A stretch of 64,000 bases of DNA from Streptomyces sp. NBC_00376. Its GTDB lineage: Bacteria; Actinomycetota; Actinomycetes; Streptomycetales; Streptomycetaceae. Where the stretch lies: NCBI RefSeq assembly GCF_036077095.1, contig NZ_CP107960.1:5704001-5768000 (forward strand). The letters run 5' to 3'. Numbering within the stretch: position 1 is the first letter of the stretch; every line of letters starts with the position of its first letter. Of the stretch, positions 27,499-35,813 are shown in pieces. The translations under genes and the position numbers were made by a program. Below the pieces are notes generated by a model, which saw only the letters and a list, made by a program, of their open reading frames with translations, made no database searches and was not told where the DNA came from.

Positions 27499-28542
27499 TC
27501 AGTTGCTCCGGTACTTCGGGGCCGGCGGTCCCTTTATCCCCGGCAGCCCGGCCTCCAACCAATCCTGGTACGACAGCATCCAGGCGCTCTTCGCACCACC
27601 ACTGCGGTAGTCGACCAGCACCTGGTTGACCCGGGCCACCAGATCGTCGGCCCCGAGCTTCGCCGCCACACCGTAGTACTCGGTGGTGAACGGCTTGTCG
27701 CCCTTCAGCTCGACCGCCGGGTCCTGGGCCGCCTGTCCGGCCGCCAGGGCGTTGTCCGTGACCACCGCGTCGACCTCACCCATCTGCAACCGCACCAGGC
27801 AGTCCAGCTGGTTGGGGACGGTGAGCTGGTTCTCGTCCGCGGCGGTGCCGTCGTGCGGGTCCTCGAAGACCGCGCCGAACGACTGCTTCTTCAGCGCGTC
27901 GTAGGCGGTGGAGCCGTTGGCGGTGCAGACGCGCTTGCCGGCCAGGGACTTGTCGTACCCGGTGATCGACGATTCCTTCGGTGCGAGGACCTGTTGTCCG
28001 GCCTGGAAGTAGGCGGTGGAGAACGAGACCTTCCGGGCCTGCTTGCAGTTGATCGTCATCGTGCGGACGACGACATCGACCTTGCCGTTCGCCAGGAGCT
28101 CGGCCCGCTTGTTGGTGGGAATGGCCCGGAAGATCACCGCGTCGCGGTCGTTCAGGATGTTCTCGGCGATGGCCCGCACCAGATCGATGTCGAAGCCTTC
28201 GATCTGACGGTTCTCCGGATTGCGGTATCCCCAGCGGAAGCTGTTCTGGTCGACCCCCGCGATCAGCTTCCCGCGCTTCTTGATCTTCTCGATGCTCGGA
28301 CCGTCGGCGGACGAGGGCGGGAGGCTCGCCTCCGGGTCCGTGCAGTCGTCGGCCTTGGCCTGGACGGCCTGTGAGGTGCCCTGGCCCGCGAGGTCCCCGA
28401 TGAAGGCGTCGGCGCCGCCGTGGGAGAGCGGCAGCAGGGTGAGCGAGGCCGTCACGGCGCAGGCCGCGGCCATGGCTGTCACTCCGCCCCAGCCGCGCAG
28501 CCTGACCCGGGCCGACCATGCGCCCATGCGCTTCCTGGTCAT
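27499..28542 (-). CDS. GlnH-like extracellular amino-acid-binding protein
   Basis: 347 residues from ATG at 28542. Three ATGs lie within 30 bases; this one has AAAGGAGGAG six bases upstream, while the first overlaps the GlnX stop. A signal region (about residues 10-50) has no convincing lipobox, unlike mycobacterial GlnH. The solute-binding fold shows KIKKRGKLIAGV, GFDIDLVRAIAENIL and a C-terminal WL-rich helix. Family members bind Glu, Gln or Asp. Position beside the GlnX-like and PknG-like genes, with no ABC permease, argues for sensing rather than uptake. Confidence 0.9.
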   Translation of the reverse strand: MTRKRMGAWSARVRLRGWGGVTAMAAACAVTASLTLLPLSHGGADAFIGDLAGQGTSQAVQAKADDCTDPEASLPPSSADGPSIEKIKKRGKLIAGVDQNSFRWGYRNPENRQIEGFDIDLVRAIAENILNDRDAVIFRAIPTNKRAELLANGKVDVVVRTMTINCKQARKVSFSTAYFQAGQQVLAPKESSITGYDKSLAGKRVCTANGSTAYDALKKQSFGAVFEDPHDGTAADENQLTVPNQLDCLVRLQMGEVDAVVTDNALAAGQAAQDPAVELKGDKPFTTEYYGVAAKLGADDLVARVNQVLVDYRSGGAKSAWMLSYQDWLEAGLPGIKGPPAPKYRSN

Positions 28543-28568
28543 CGCTCCTCCTTTCATCGCTCCCCCGC

Positions 28569-29960
28569 TCATCGGTACTCCGAGAGCCTGCGGTTGATCC
28601 CGATGATCGCCGCGGCGGCGCCCAGCACGGCCAGCACGGCGGCCCCGGCCGACAGTCCCCACAGCGCCCCGCGCCCGTCCTCGGCGGCCCGGGTGAACTG
28701 GTCCTGCTCATGGGCTAGTGCCTTCGCCAGCGCGTCGTCCACCTGCTGGAACGACTCACCCGTCGACTTCTCGGGCCCGACGATCTGCTTCAGGGCACCC
28801 TCGTAGTCACCGTTGTCGTCGGTGGTGCGGGCGGCCCGGTGACGTTCCTGCCACTCGGTGACGGCGGCGGAGGCGGCCTTCACCGGATCGCTTCCCCGGG
28901 CGTCGTCCGCGAGCCCCCCGGCCTTCCCCAGCTCCTCGCCGAGTGCCTTCATGCCCGTGTTGTAGTCCGTCTCGTACTTGTCGTTCTTGCCGTCCGGGGT
29001 GAGCACCGCACCACGGGCGACCAGCGTGAGGTTCTCATTGGCGCGGGCCTTCAGCGAGTCGATCCGCGCGTGGTTGAGCACATCGAGGGACTGCTGCCCG
29101 TTCACATCCGCGGCATTCAGCTGGGACCGGGCCACCGTGTGCCCCACGGCCAGCCACAGCAGGATCACGGTGGACGCGGCGGTCGCCACGAGCAGCCCGT
29201 GGTTGAAGACCCGGTTCGTCCTGCGGTAGTTGCGCCGCTGCGCCCAGACCAGCCCGGCCAGCGCCACCACACCGAGCCCCAGCGAGAGGAAGGGCAGGGT
29301 CCGCGCCGAGTCGTTGTCCTCGCCGAGCCGGCCGGTCTCCGCCGCGTACAGCCGCTCGGCGGCCGGCAGCAGCACGTTGCTCATCTTCTGGTTGGCGTAC
29401 CGGAGATAGGCGCCGCCCAGCGGCAGACCCTGCCGGTTGTTGGCGCGGGCCCGCTCGATCAGGCCCGTGTAGCGGGGGAGTTCCACGTTGAGCGTGGTGA
29501 TCTCCTGCCCGGACTTCGTCGCCGCGTCCGTGTTGGCGGCGGCCTTCACCAGCAGCCGGGACGCCTCCTTGATGTCCCGCTCGTACTGGTCGTGGACATC
29601 GCGCGGCTCCTGCGCCCCCGCCAGGAAGCCGCTCGCAGCCGCGGTGTCGGCATCGGCCAGCGAGCGGTAGACGGCCGCCGCGTCGGCGCTCAGCGGCTGG
29701 CTGCGGCCCACCACGTCACCGGCGGCGGACTCGCGGTCGGCGACCTCGAACGCCGTCACGGCCCCGAACGCGACGACGAGCAGGGCCAGCACGGCCCCGA
29801 TGATCTGGAGCCTGCCGGGCTCGGTGGTGGCCGCGGCCCGCACCCGGTCGGCGGTCATGGACAGCACACCGCGCTGCTGCGGAGCGGGTACGGTCGCGGG
29901 CGCGGGCGGCTGCGCCTGCTCGTGTTCCGGCGCCGTGCGCACACTCGGCGGGTATGTCAC
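28569..29960 (-). CDS. GlnX-like membrane sensor protein
   Basis: 463 residues from GTG at 29960 behind GGGGGAGG. Four membrane helices are visible: about residues 52-72, 222-241, 255-275 and near the C-terminus (435-457). Two helical extracellular domains lie between helices 1-2 and 3-4, of the four-helix type found in chemoreceptors. The N-terminus is cytoplasmic and Pro/Gln-rich. Mycobacterial GlnX has this topology and passes the GlnH signal to PknG. The downstream binding-protein gene overlaps or nearly overlaps this stop, so the two should be made together. It is the first gene of the operon. Confidence 0.87.
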   Translation of the reverse strand: MTYPPSVRTAPEHEQAQPPAPATVPAPQQRGVLSMTADRVRAAATTEPGRLQIIGAVLALLVVAFGAVTAFEVADRESAAGDVVGRSQPLSADAAAVYRSLADADTAAASGFLAGAQEPRDVHDQYERDIKEASRLLVKAAANTDAATKSGQEITTLNVELPRYTGLIERARANNRQGLPLGGAYLRYANQKMSNVLLPAAERLYAAETGRLGEDNDSARTLPFLSLGLGVVALAGLVWAQRRNYRRTNRVFNHGLLVATAASTVILLWLAVGHTVARSQLNAADVNGQQSLDVLNHARIDSLKARANENLTLVARGAVLTPDGKNDKYETDYNTGMKALGEELGKAGGLADDARGSDPVKAASAAVTEWQERHRAARTTDDNGDYEGALKQIVGPEKSTGESFQQVDDALAKALAHEQDQFTRAAEDGRGALWGLSAGAAVLAVLGAAAAIIGINRRLSEYR

Positions 29961-30145
29961 TCGACCTCCCCCTCGGTCACTGACGGTGGCCCCGCCCCCG
30001 GCCGATCGGGGGCTGGTGCCCGGCCATGAAGTATGGCCGCAGGGACCGACGTCCACACCTGGAACGTCCGGATTCTGCATCGGCCCACGGATGCGATGCG
30101 ATCACACATCCGATTGCGGTCACCTGCATTCGATCAAGGCCTGCG

Positions 30146-30168
30146 CCGCCGATCAAGACGATCGGCGG
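30146..30168. repeat. Inverted repeat upstream of the signalling operon
   Basis: CCGCCGATC and GATCGGCGG, perfect 9-bp arms around AAGAC, about 190 bp before the GlnX-like start. It could be an operator or a transcript hairpin. Confidence 0.55.
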
Positions 30169-30239
30169 ACCAGTACCCGATGCGGGCCGATCTCCCCACT
30201 CATGAACACGTCCGGGACAACTGATCGGTTCCCGTGCGC

Positions 30240-30281
30240 AAGGGGCGTCCCGCGGCGCGAAAGCACCGTGGAACGCCCCTT
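30240..30281 (-). terminator. Hairpin terminator after csnK
   Basis: AAGGGGCGT and ACGCCCCTT pair over 9 bp around a 24-nt loop, starting 18 bp after the csnK stop. The loop contains a further GC-rich partial stem. Confidence 0.65.
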
Positions 30282-30298
30282 GGAACGCGAACGACATG

Positions 30299-31291
30299 TC
30301 AGCCGTACTGTGCGCGCAGCCTCTCGTGCACCGTGGCCGCCGCGCCCGTGTGGTCCAGGCCGAGCAGCGCGGCCCCCAGCACCGGCGGCTGGGCCACCAC
30401 CCGGAGCTCCGCCTTCGGGGCCCGCACCGCGAGGAGTTCGGAGATCCTCGCGTCCAACTGTGGGTGGCGGGCCGCCAGTACGCTGCCGCCCAGCACCACC
30501 GGCGCCTCCTCGTCCAGCAGATCGAGCCGGCCCAGCGCGACCGAGGCCATCGCGACGACCTCCTCGGCCAGCCGGTCCACCAGCGCCCCAGCCACCGGGT
30601 CCCCGGCCGCCGCGGTCGCGAAGAGCACCGGGGCCAGCTCGTGCCGGCGCTCGAACTCGACCCGGCCCAGATGCAGCGCCTCGATCAGCGCGTACATCGA
30701 GCCGAGCCCGAAGTGCCCCGGCAGCGTACGGACCAGCTCGGTCGGCTCACCGCGCCCGTCCTCGGCCCGCGCGGCGAACCACATGGCCTCCTCGGCCAGC
30801 CCCGCGCCGCCGCCCCAGTCACCGGAGATCCGGCCTATGGCGGGGAACCGCGCGGTCCGCCCGTCCGGCACCATGCCCACGCAGTTGATCCCCGCGCCGC
30901 AGACCACGGCCACACCGCGCGGCTCGTCCACCCCCGCGCGCAGTATCGCGAAGGTGTCGTTGCGCACCTCGACGGTGGCGCCCCAGCCCCGCGCGCGCAG
31001 CGCCGCGGCCAGCTGTTCCTCCTCCACCGGAAGGTCGGCGTTGGCGAGACAGGCGGACACGTGCGCGACGGGGCTGAACGGTCGGCCGGATCGGCCGGAT
31101 TCGCCGGACAGCTCCAGCGCCCGGTCGACGGCCGCGCCGAGGACGTCGACGGCCGCCTCGACACCCACCGCCGGCGGCTGGAAGCCGCCGCCCCGGACCG
31201 TCGAAAGCACCGTTCCGTCCGCGCCGATCAGCGCCACGTCGGTCTTGCTGTTCCCCGCGTCGATCGCGAGGACCGAAGCGTTCACGCCCAC
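30299..31291 (-). CDS. csnK: Sugar kinase, BadF/BadG/N-acetylglucosamine-kinase family (CsnK)
   Basis: 330 residues from GTG at 31291 (GGGAG 8 bases upstream); a second GTG two codons on overlaps the GH4 stop and is also possible. The ASKHA ATPase fold shows VLAIDAGNSKTDVAL (phosphate 1), a VVCGAGINCVG adenosine-type loop, SGDWGGGAGLAEEA and PVVLGGSVLA. Such kinases phosphorylate glucosamine or N-acetylglucosamine. It ends the operon, in the same position as csnK of S. coelicolor, so it probably phosphorylates the amino sugar released by the GH4 enzyme. Confidence 0.88.
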   Translation of the reverse strand: MGVNASVLAIDAGNSKTDVALIGADGTVLSTVRGGGFQPPAVGVEAAVDVLGAAVDRALELSGESGRSGRPFSPVAHVSACLANADLPVEEEQLAAALRARGWGATVEVRNDTFAILRAGVDEPRGVAVVCGAGINCVGMVPDGRTARFPAIGRISGDWGGGAGLAEEAMWFAARAEDGRGEPTELVRTLPGHFGLGSMYALIEALHLGRVEFERRHELAPVLFATAAAGDPVAGALVDRLAEEVVAMASVALGRLDLLDEEAPVVLGGSVLAARHPQLDARISELLAVRAPKAELRVVAQPPVLGAALLGLDHTGAAATVHERLRAQYG

Positions 31292-32547
31292 GCCAGGTGC
31301 TCCCGGTTGTGCGCGATCAGCTTGTCGGTGAGCGCCTCGGCGTACTCGAACTGCCCGATCAACGGGTGCGCGAGCAGCGCCTTGAACACCCGGTCCCGGC
31401 CGCCGCGCAGTGCGGCCTCCAGGGCGAGGTCCTCGTACGCCGTCACATTGGCGATCAGACCGGCGTACAGCGGGTCCAGCTCGGGAACGGCGAGCGGCGT
31501 CGCGCCCGTGCCGTCGACCCGGGCCTGCACCTCGATCACCGCGTCGTCCGGCAGGAACGGCAGGGTGCCCCGGTTGTACGTGTTGACCACCTGCACCGCC
31601 GAGCCGCCCGAGCCGAGCAGCGAGGACGCCAGGTCCACGGCCGCCTCCGAGTAGAAGGCGCCGCCCCGCTTGGCGAGCAGCGCGGGCTTCTCGTCAAGCG
31701 CCGGGTCGCCGTACATGGCGAGCAGTTCCTTCTCCATCGCGGCGACCTCGGCGGCCCGGGACGGCTTGGTGCCGAGCTCCCGCACGACCGCGTCGTGCGC
31801 GTAGAAGTACCGCAGGTAGTACGAGGGGACGACGCCGAGCCGGTCGGTGATCGCCCGGGGCATGCGCAGATCGTCCGCGATCGCGTCGCCGTGCTCGGCG
31901 AGCAGCTTCGGCAGCACGTTCTCGCCGTCCGGGCCGCCGAGGCGCACCCCGAGCTCCCAGGTCAGGTGGTTGAGCCCGACATGGTCGAGGTGCACCTCGC
32001 CGGGGGTGACGTCGAGCAGCCGCGCGAACTTGCGCTGGAAGCCGATCGCCACGTTGCACAGGCCGACGGCCTTGTGGCCGGCCTGGAGCAGCGCCCGGGT
32101 GACGATGCCGACCGGGTTGGTGAAGTCGATGATCCAGGCGTCCGGGTTGGTGCGGCGGACCCGCTCGGCGATGTCCAGGACGACCGGCACGGTGCGCATC
32201 GCCTTGGCGAGGCCGCCGGCGCCGGTGGTCTCCTGGCCGACGCAGCCGCACTCCAGCGGCCAGGTCTCGTCCTGGTTGCGGGCGGCCTGGCCGCCGACGC
32301 GCAGCTGGAGCAGGACCGCGTCGGCGTCGGCGACGCCCGCGTCCAGGTCGGAGGTGGTGACGATCCTCCCCGGGTGGCCCTGCTTGGCGAAGATCCGCCG
32401 GGCGAGGCCGCCGACGAGCTCCAGGCGGTCGGCCGCCGGGTCGACGAGCACCAGCTCCTCGATGGGCAGCGTGTCCCGCAACCGGGCGAAACCGTCGATC
32501 AGTTCAGGTGTGTAGGTGGACCCGCCACCAACTACTGCGAGCTTCAT
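31282..32547 (-). CDS. csnH: GH4-family glycosidase (CsnH)
   Basis: 421 residues. The N-terminal NAD-binding signature KLAVVGGGSTYTPEL and the metal-site Cys in GLCNVAIG with the downstream DHVGLNHL are typical of glycoside hydrolase family 4, which cleaves (phospho)glycosides by an NAD-dependent oxidation-elimination route needing Mn2+. Within a csn-type operon it should split chitosan-derived oligosaccharides inside the cell. It overlaps csnK by 3-10 bases and follows the permease gene with a 3-bp gap. Confidence 0.9.
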   Translation of the reverse strand: MKLAVVGGGSTYTPELIDGFARLRDTLPIEELVLVDPAADRLELVGGLARRIFAKQGHPGRIVTTSDLDAGVADADAVLLQLRVGGQAARNQDETWPLECGCVGQETTGAGGLAKAMRTVPVVLDIAERVRRTNPDAWIIDFTNPVGIVTRALLQAGHKAVGLCNVAIGFQRKFARLLDVTPGEVHLDHVGLNHLTWELGVRLGGPDGENVLPKLLAEHGDAIADDLRMPRAITDRLGVVPSYYLRYFYAHDAVVRELGTKPSRAAEVAAMEKELLAMYGDPALDEKPALLAKRGGAFYSEAAVDLASSLLGSGGSAVQVVNTYNRGTLPFLPDDAVIEVQARVDGTGATPLAVPELDPLYAGLIANVTAYEDLALEAALRGGRDRVFKALLAHPLIGQFEYAEALTDKLIAHNREHLAWA

Positions 32548-32550
32548 AGG

Positions 32551-33462
32551 TCAGCCCTTTACTCCGGTCAGTGTGACGCCCTCGACGAATGCCTTCTGTG
32601 CGAAGAAGAAGACGAGGATCACGGGGGCCATGACCAGTACGGTCGCGGCCATGGTCAGGTTCCAGTCGGTGTGGTGTGCGCTCTTGAAGGAGTCCAGGCC
32701 GTAACTGAGCGTCCAGGCAGCGGGGTTCTCCGACGCGTAGATCTGCGGGCCGAAGTAGTCGTTCCAGGCGTAGAAGAACTGGAAGAGGGCGACGGCGGCG
32801 ATGCCCGGCTTGGCCATCGGCACCACGACGCGCATCAGGGTGCGGAACTCGCCGCAGCCGTCGACCTTCGCCGCGTCGAGGTACTCGTTCGGGATGGTCA
32901 GCAGGAACTGCCGCAGCAGGAAGATGGAGAACGCGTCGCCGAACGCCATCGGGATGATCAGCGGCCAGAGCGTGCCGGACATGTCCAGCTGCTTGGCCCA
33001 GAACAGATACATCGGGATGACGACGACCTGCGGCGGCAGCATCATCATCGAGATGACCAGCATCAGCGACAGATGCCGGCCGCGGAAGCGGAACTTGGCG
33101 AGCGCGTAGGCCACGGGCAGCGACGAGACGACCGTGAGGACGGTGCCGAGCCCCGCGTACAGCAGGGTGTTGCGCCACCAGGTCAGGAAGCCGTCGGTCT
33201 CGAAGACCCGCCGGTAGTTGCTCCACTCGAAGGGGTGCGGCCACAGCTCGCGGGTCAGCGCCTGCTGGTCGCTCATCAGCGAGGTGAGCAGGAGGAAGAC
33301 GAACGGCAGCACGAAGAAGAGCGCGGCGGCGACGCCGAGCGCGTGCACCGCGATCCAGTTCAGCAGCGACTTGCGCCGCGCGACGCGTTCGGCCGGGGTG
33401 GCCGGGCCGGTCGCGGGGCCGGCCGTCTTCACGGCGTCGAGAGTCTGCGCCACGTCACTCAC
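32551..33462 (-). CDS. csnG: ABC sugar permease, MalG type (CsnG)
   Basis: 303 residues from a GTG start, overlapping the previous permease gene by 8 bases. Six membrane helices are visible, starting about residue 35 (HALGVAAALFFVLPFVFLLLTSL). The EAA loop, AAKVDGCGEFRTLMRVVVPMAKPG, contacts the ATPase and is split across about residues 205-230. It is the inner-membrane channel half of a carbohydrate ABC importer. The ATPase is not encoded here; Streptomyces use the shared MsiK ATPase for such systems. Confidence 0.92.
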   Translation of the reverse strand: MSDVAQTLDAVKTAGPATGPATPAERVARRKSLLNWIAVHALGVAAALFFVLPFVFLLLTSLMSDQQALTRELWPHPFEWSNYRRVFETDGFLTWWRNTLLYAGLGTVLTVVSSLPVAYALAKFRFRGRHLSLMLVISMMMLPPQVVVIPMYLFWAKQLDMSGTLWPLIIPMAFGDAFSIFLLRQFLLTIPNEYLDAAKVDGCGEFRTLMRVVVPMAKPGIAAVALFQFFYAWNDYFGPQIYASENPAAWTLSYGLDSFKSAHHTDWNLTMAATVLVMAPVILVFFFAQKAFVEGVTLTGVKG

Positions 33463-34396
33463 CTGCCTGGATCAGTCCGCTGCGGCGCCGCATCAGCAGT
33501 GCGGTGAACGCCATGGCGAGTACGAAGAGAACGAGCGCGACCACGCAGGCGGAGCCGTAGTCGAAGCGCTGGAAACCGAGGTTGTAGACGACCTGCGGCA
33601 GCGTCAGTGTCGACTTGTCGGGATAGCCCGGTTCGAACTGCTGCCCGGAGCCGCCCATCACGCCCGAGGCGACCTTCCCGGCCACGAACGGCTGGGTGTA
33701 GTACTGCATCGTCTGGATGATCCCGGTGACCACCGCGAACAGGATGATCGGCGAGATGTTCGGCAGGGTGACGAAGCGGAACCGCTGGAACGCGGTCGCC
33801 CCGTCCAGCTCCGCCGCCTCGTACTGTTCCTTCGGTACGTCGAGCAGCGCGGCCATGAAGATCACCATCAGGTCGCCCACCCCCCAGACCGCGAGCGCGG
33901 TCAGGGCCGGCTTGGACCAGGCGGCGTCGGTGAACCAGCCGGGCGTGGGCAGCCCGATCTCGCCGAGGATCGAATTGACCGGCCCGGTACCCGGGTTGAG
34001 CAGGAAGACGAAGCCGAGGGTCGCCGCGACCGGCGGGGCCAGGTAGGGCAGGTAGAACAGGGTCCGGAAGACCCCGGCACCCGTCTTGATCTTCGTGATC
34101 AGCAGCCCGACACCGAGGCCGAACACCACCCGGCAGGTGACCATGACCACGACCAGCCAGAGCGTGTTGCGCAGCGCCGGCCAGAACAGCGGGTAGTCGT
34201 TGAAGACGAACGACCAGTTCTTCAGCCCGCTGAACTCGGGGGCCGTGAAACCGTCGTACGAGGTGAAGGAGAAGTAGACGGTGGAGATCAGCGGGTAGGC
34301 GAAGAAGACGCAGAACCCGATCAGCCACGGCGACATGAAGGCCGCTGTCCGAAGCGCCGACCGGCGGCGCTTCGCACGGAGTGTGTAGGTGGTCAT
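33455..34396 (-). CDS. csnF: ABC sugar permease, MalF type (CsnF)
   Basis: 313 residues, ATG start. It has an Arg-rich cytoplasmic N-terminus, six membrane helices beginning with FMSPWLIGFCVFFAYPLIS, and the EAA loop AAELDGATAFQRFRFVTLP that binds the ATPase. It pairs with the downstream permease; stop and start overlap by 8 bases. The gene lies 7 bp after the binding-protein gene. It lacks its own ATPase, as usual for this importer class in Streptomyces. Confidence 0.92.
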   Translation of the reverse strand: MTTYTLRAKRRRSALRTAAFMSPWLIGFCVFFAYPLISTVYFSFTSYDGFTAPEFSGLKNWSFVFNDYPLFWPALRNTLWLVVVMVTCRVVFGLGVGLLITKIKTGAGVFRTLFYLPYLAPPVAATLGFVFLLNPGTGPVNSILGEIGLPTPGWFTDAAWSKPALTALAVWGVGDLMVIFMAALLDVPKEQYEAAELDGATAFQRFRFVTLPNISPIILFAVVTGIIQTMQYYTQPFVAGKVASGVMGGSGQQFEPGYPDKSTLTLPQVVYNLGFQRFDYGSACVVALVLFVLAMAFTALLMRRRSGLIQAGE

Positions 34397-34403
34397 CGCG
34401 GCG

Positions 34404-35738
34404 CTACTTCGCCTGCGCGATGGCTGCGTCGATCTCCTTGGCGGTCTTCTCCAGACCCGCCTCGATGTCCTTCTGCTTGCCCTTCTCGATGTCGAATCCG
34501 AGGTTCTGCAGGGACGTCAGGTACGCGCCGCCGTTCACCGAGGGCGGGGTGGTGGTGCTCTTCGGGTCCGCGGCGATGTCGAGGAAGGTCTTGAACCGCG
34601 GGTCGTACTTCAGCTTCGGCGACTTCAGCGCCGCCAGGGTGGAGGGCACATTGTGGATGGCATTGGCGAAATTCACCACGGCGTCGGTGTCGGTCGTCAT
34701 GAACTTCACCAGCTCCCAGGCCGCGTTCTGCTTCTTCGAGGTGGCGGCGATACCGGCGATGGTGCCGGTCAGATAGCCCTTGCCGTAGGTGTCGGCCTCG
34801 TCGTCGGCGACGGGCATCGGGGCGACGCCGATCTCGAACTTCGGCTTGGTCTCCTCGGCCATCCCGAGCCGCCACTCGCCGTCCAGCTGCATGGCGACCT
34901 GGCCGGTGTGGAACGGGTGCTTGGCGCCCCACTCGTCACCGAACGACGTGCGGTACTTCTCCAGCTTCTCGTAGCCGCCCAGGTCGTCGACCAGCTTCTT
35001 CTGGGTCGTGAGCATGGCGGCGAACGACGGGTCCTTGGCGATGTTCGACTTGCCGTCCGCGTCGAAGTACTTCGGGTCCCAGGCGCCGAGGTAGTGCTCG
35101 GTCGTCGTCTCGTAGCCGTGGTAGTTCGGCATGAAACCGAGCCGCTCGTACGAGTCGCCCTTGGTCTTCGTCAGCTTCTTGGCGTCCTCGGCCAGCTCCG
35201 ACCAGGTCCTCGGCGGCCTCGTGATCCCGGCCTTCTCGAAGGCGTCCTTGTTGTAGTAGAGGCCGTACGCGTCACCGAGCAGCGGCACGGTGCAGCGCAC
35301 CCCGTCGAACTGGGTGTACTCGTTCATCGCCTTGGGGAAGGTCTTGTCCGGGTCGATCCCGTCCTTCTTCAGGAAGGGGTCGAGATCGACGAACGCCTTC
35401 GACGAGCAGAACTTGCCGACATTGTTCGTGGTGAACGACGAGACGACGTCCGGGGCGTTCGAACCGCCCGCCCGCAGTGCCTGGTTGATCTTGTCGTCGG
35501 TCATGTCGCCGATGACCTTCACATGGATGTTGGGGTGCGCCTTCTCGAAGGCGTCGACCGTCGCCCGGATTCCCGCGACCTCGTTCGGGGAGTTCCAGCC
35601 GTGCCAGAAGTTGATGGTCGTCTCCTTGGACGGGTCATCACTGGCACCGTTGCTCTGCCCCGTACAGGCCGAGGCGAGCAGAGATATGGCGGCGGTCGCG
35701 GCGAGCGCGGCGGCCGTCTTCCGGCGGTTTCCGGACAT
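34404..35738 (-). CDS. csnE: Sugar-binding lipoprotein of the csn importer (CsnE)
   Basis: 444 residues. A lipoprotein signal ends LLASAC, so the protein should be lipidated on Cys25 and held at the outer face of the membrane. The family 1 extracellular binding-protein fold shows INFWHGWNSP, the VSSFTTNNVGKF region and a C-terminal helical lobe. It should capture chito-oligosaccharides for CsnFG. It begins 75 bp after the regulator gene, the largest gap in the operon. Confidence 0.92.
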   Translation of the reverse strand: MSGNRRKTAAALAATAAISLLASACTGQSNGASDDPSKETTINFWHGWNSPNEVAGIRATVDAFEKAHPNIHVKVIGDMTDDKINQALRAGGSNAPDVVSSFTTNNVGKFCSSKAFVDLDPFLKKDGIDPDKTFPKAMNEYTQFDGVRCTVPLLGDAYGLYYNKDAFEKAGITRPPRTWSELAEDAKKLTKTKGDSYERLGFMPNYHGYETTTEHYLGAWDPKYFDADGKSNIAKDPSFAAMLTTQKKLVDDLGGYEKLEKYRTSFGDEWGAKHPFHTGQVAMQLDGEWRLGMAEETKPKFEIGVAPMPVADDEADTYGKGYLTGTIAGIAATSKKQNAAWELVKFMTTDTDAVVNFANAIHNVPSTLAALKSPKLKYDPRFKTFLDIAADPKSTTTPPSVNGGAYLTSLQNLGFDIEKGKQKDIEAGLEKTAKEIDAAIAQAK

Positions 35739-35813
35739 GGCGGTCTCCCGGTGGAGGAATGGGGCGGGGGGATACGGAGGAAGGGAACGGGAACGGGCCG
35801 ACAGGAATCGGTG

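Larger units (their letters stand above)
29961..30298. other. Intergenic region upstream of the signalling operon
   Basis: 338 bp without a convincing gene. It holds a terminator-like hairpin at 30240-30281 after csnK and an inverted repeat at 30146-30168. AT content around 30080-30140 is above the local average, which fits a promoter for the GlnX-first operon, but I could not assign -35 and -10 boxes. Confidence 0.6.

Noticed and set aside
29977..30297. 106-residue minus-strand open frame upstream of the GlnX-like gene
   Set aside because: No ribosome site, codon third-position bias unlike neighbours, and it contains a terminator hairpin and an inverted repeat.
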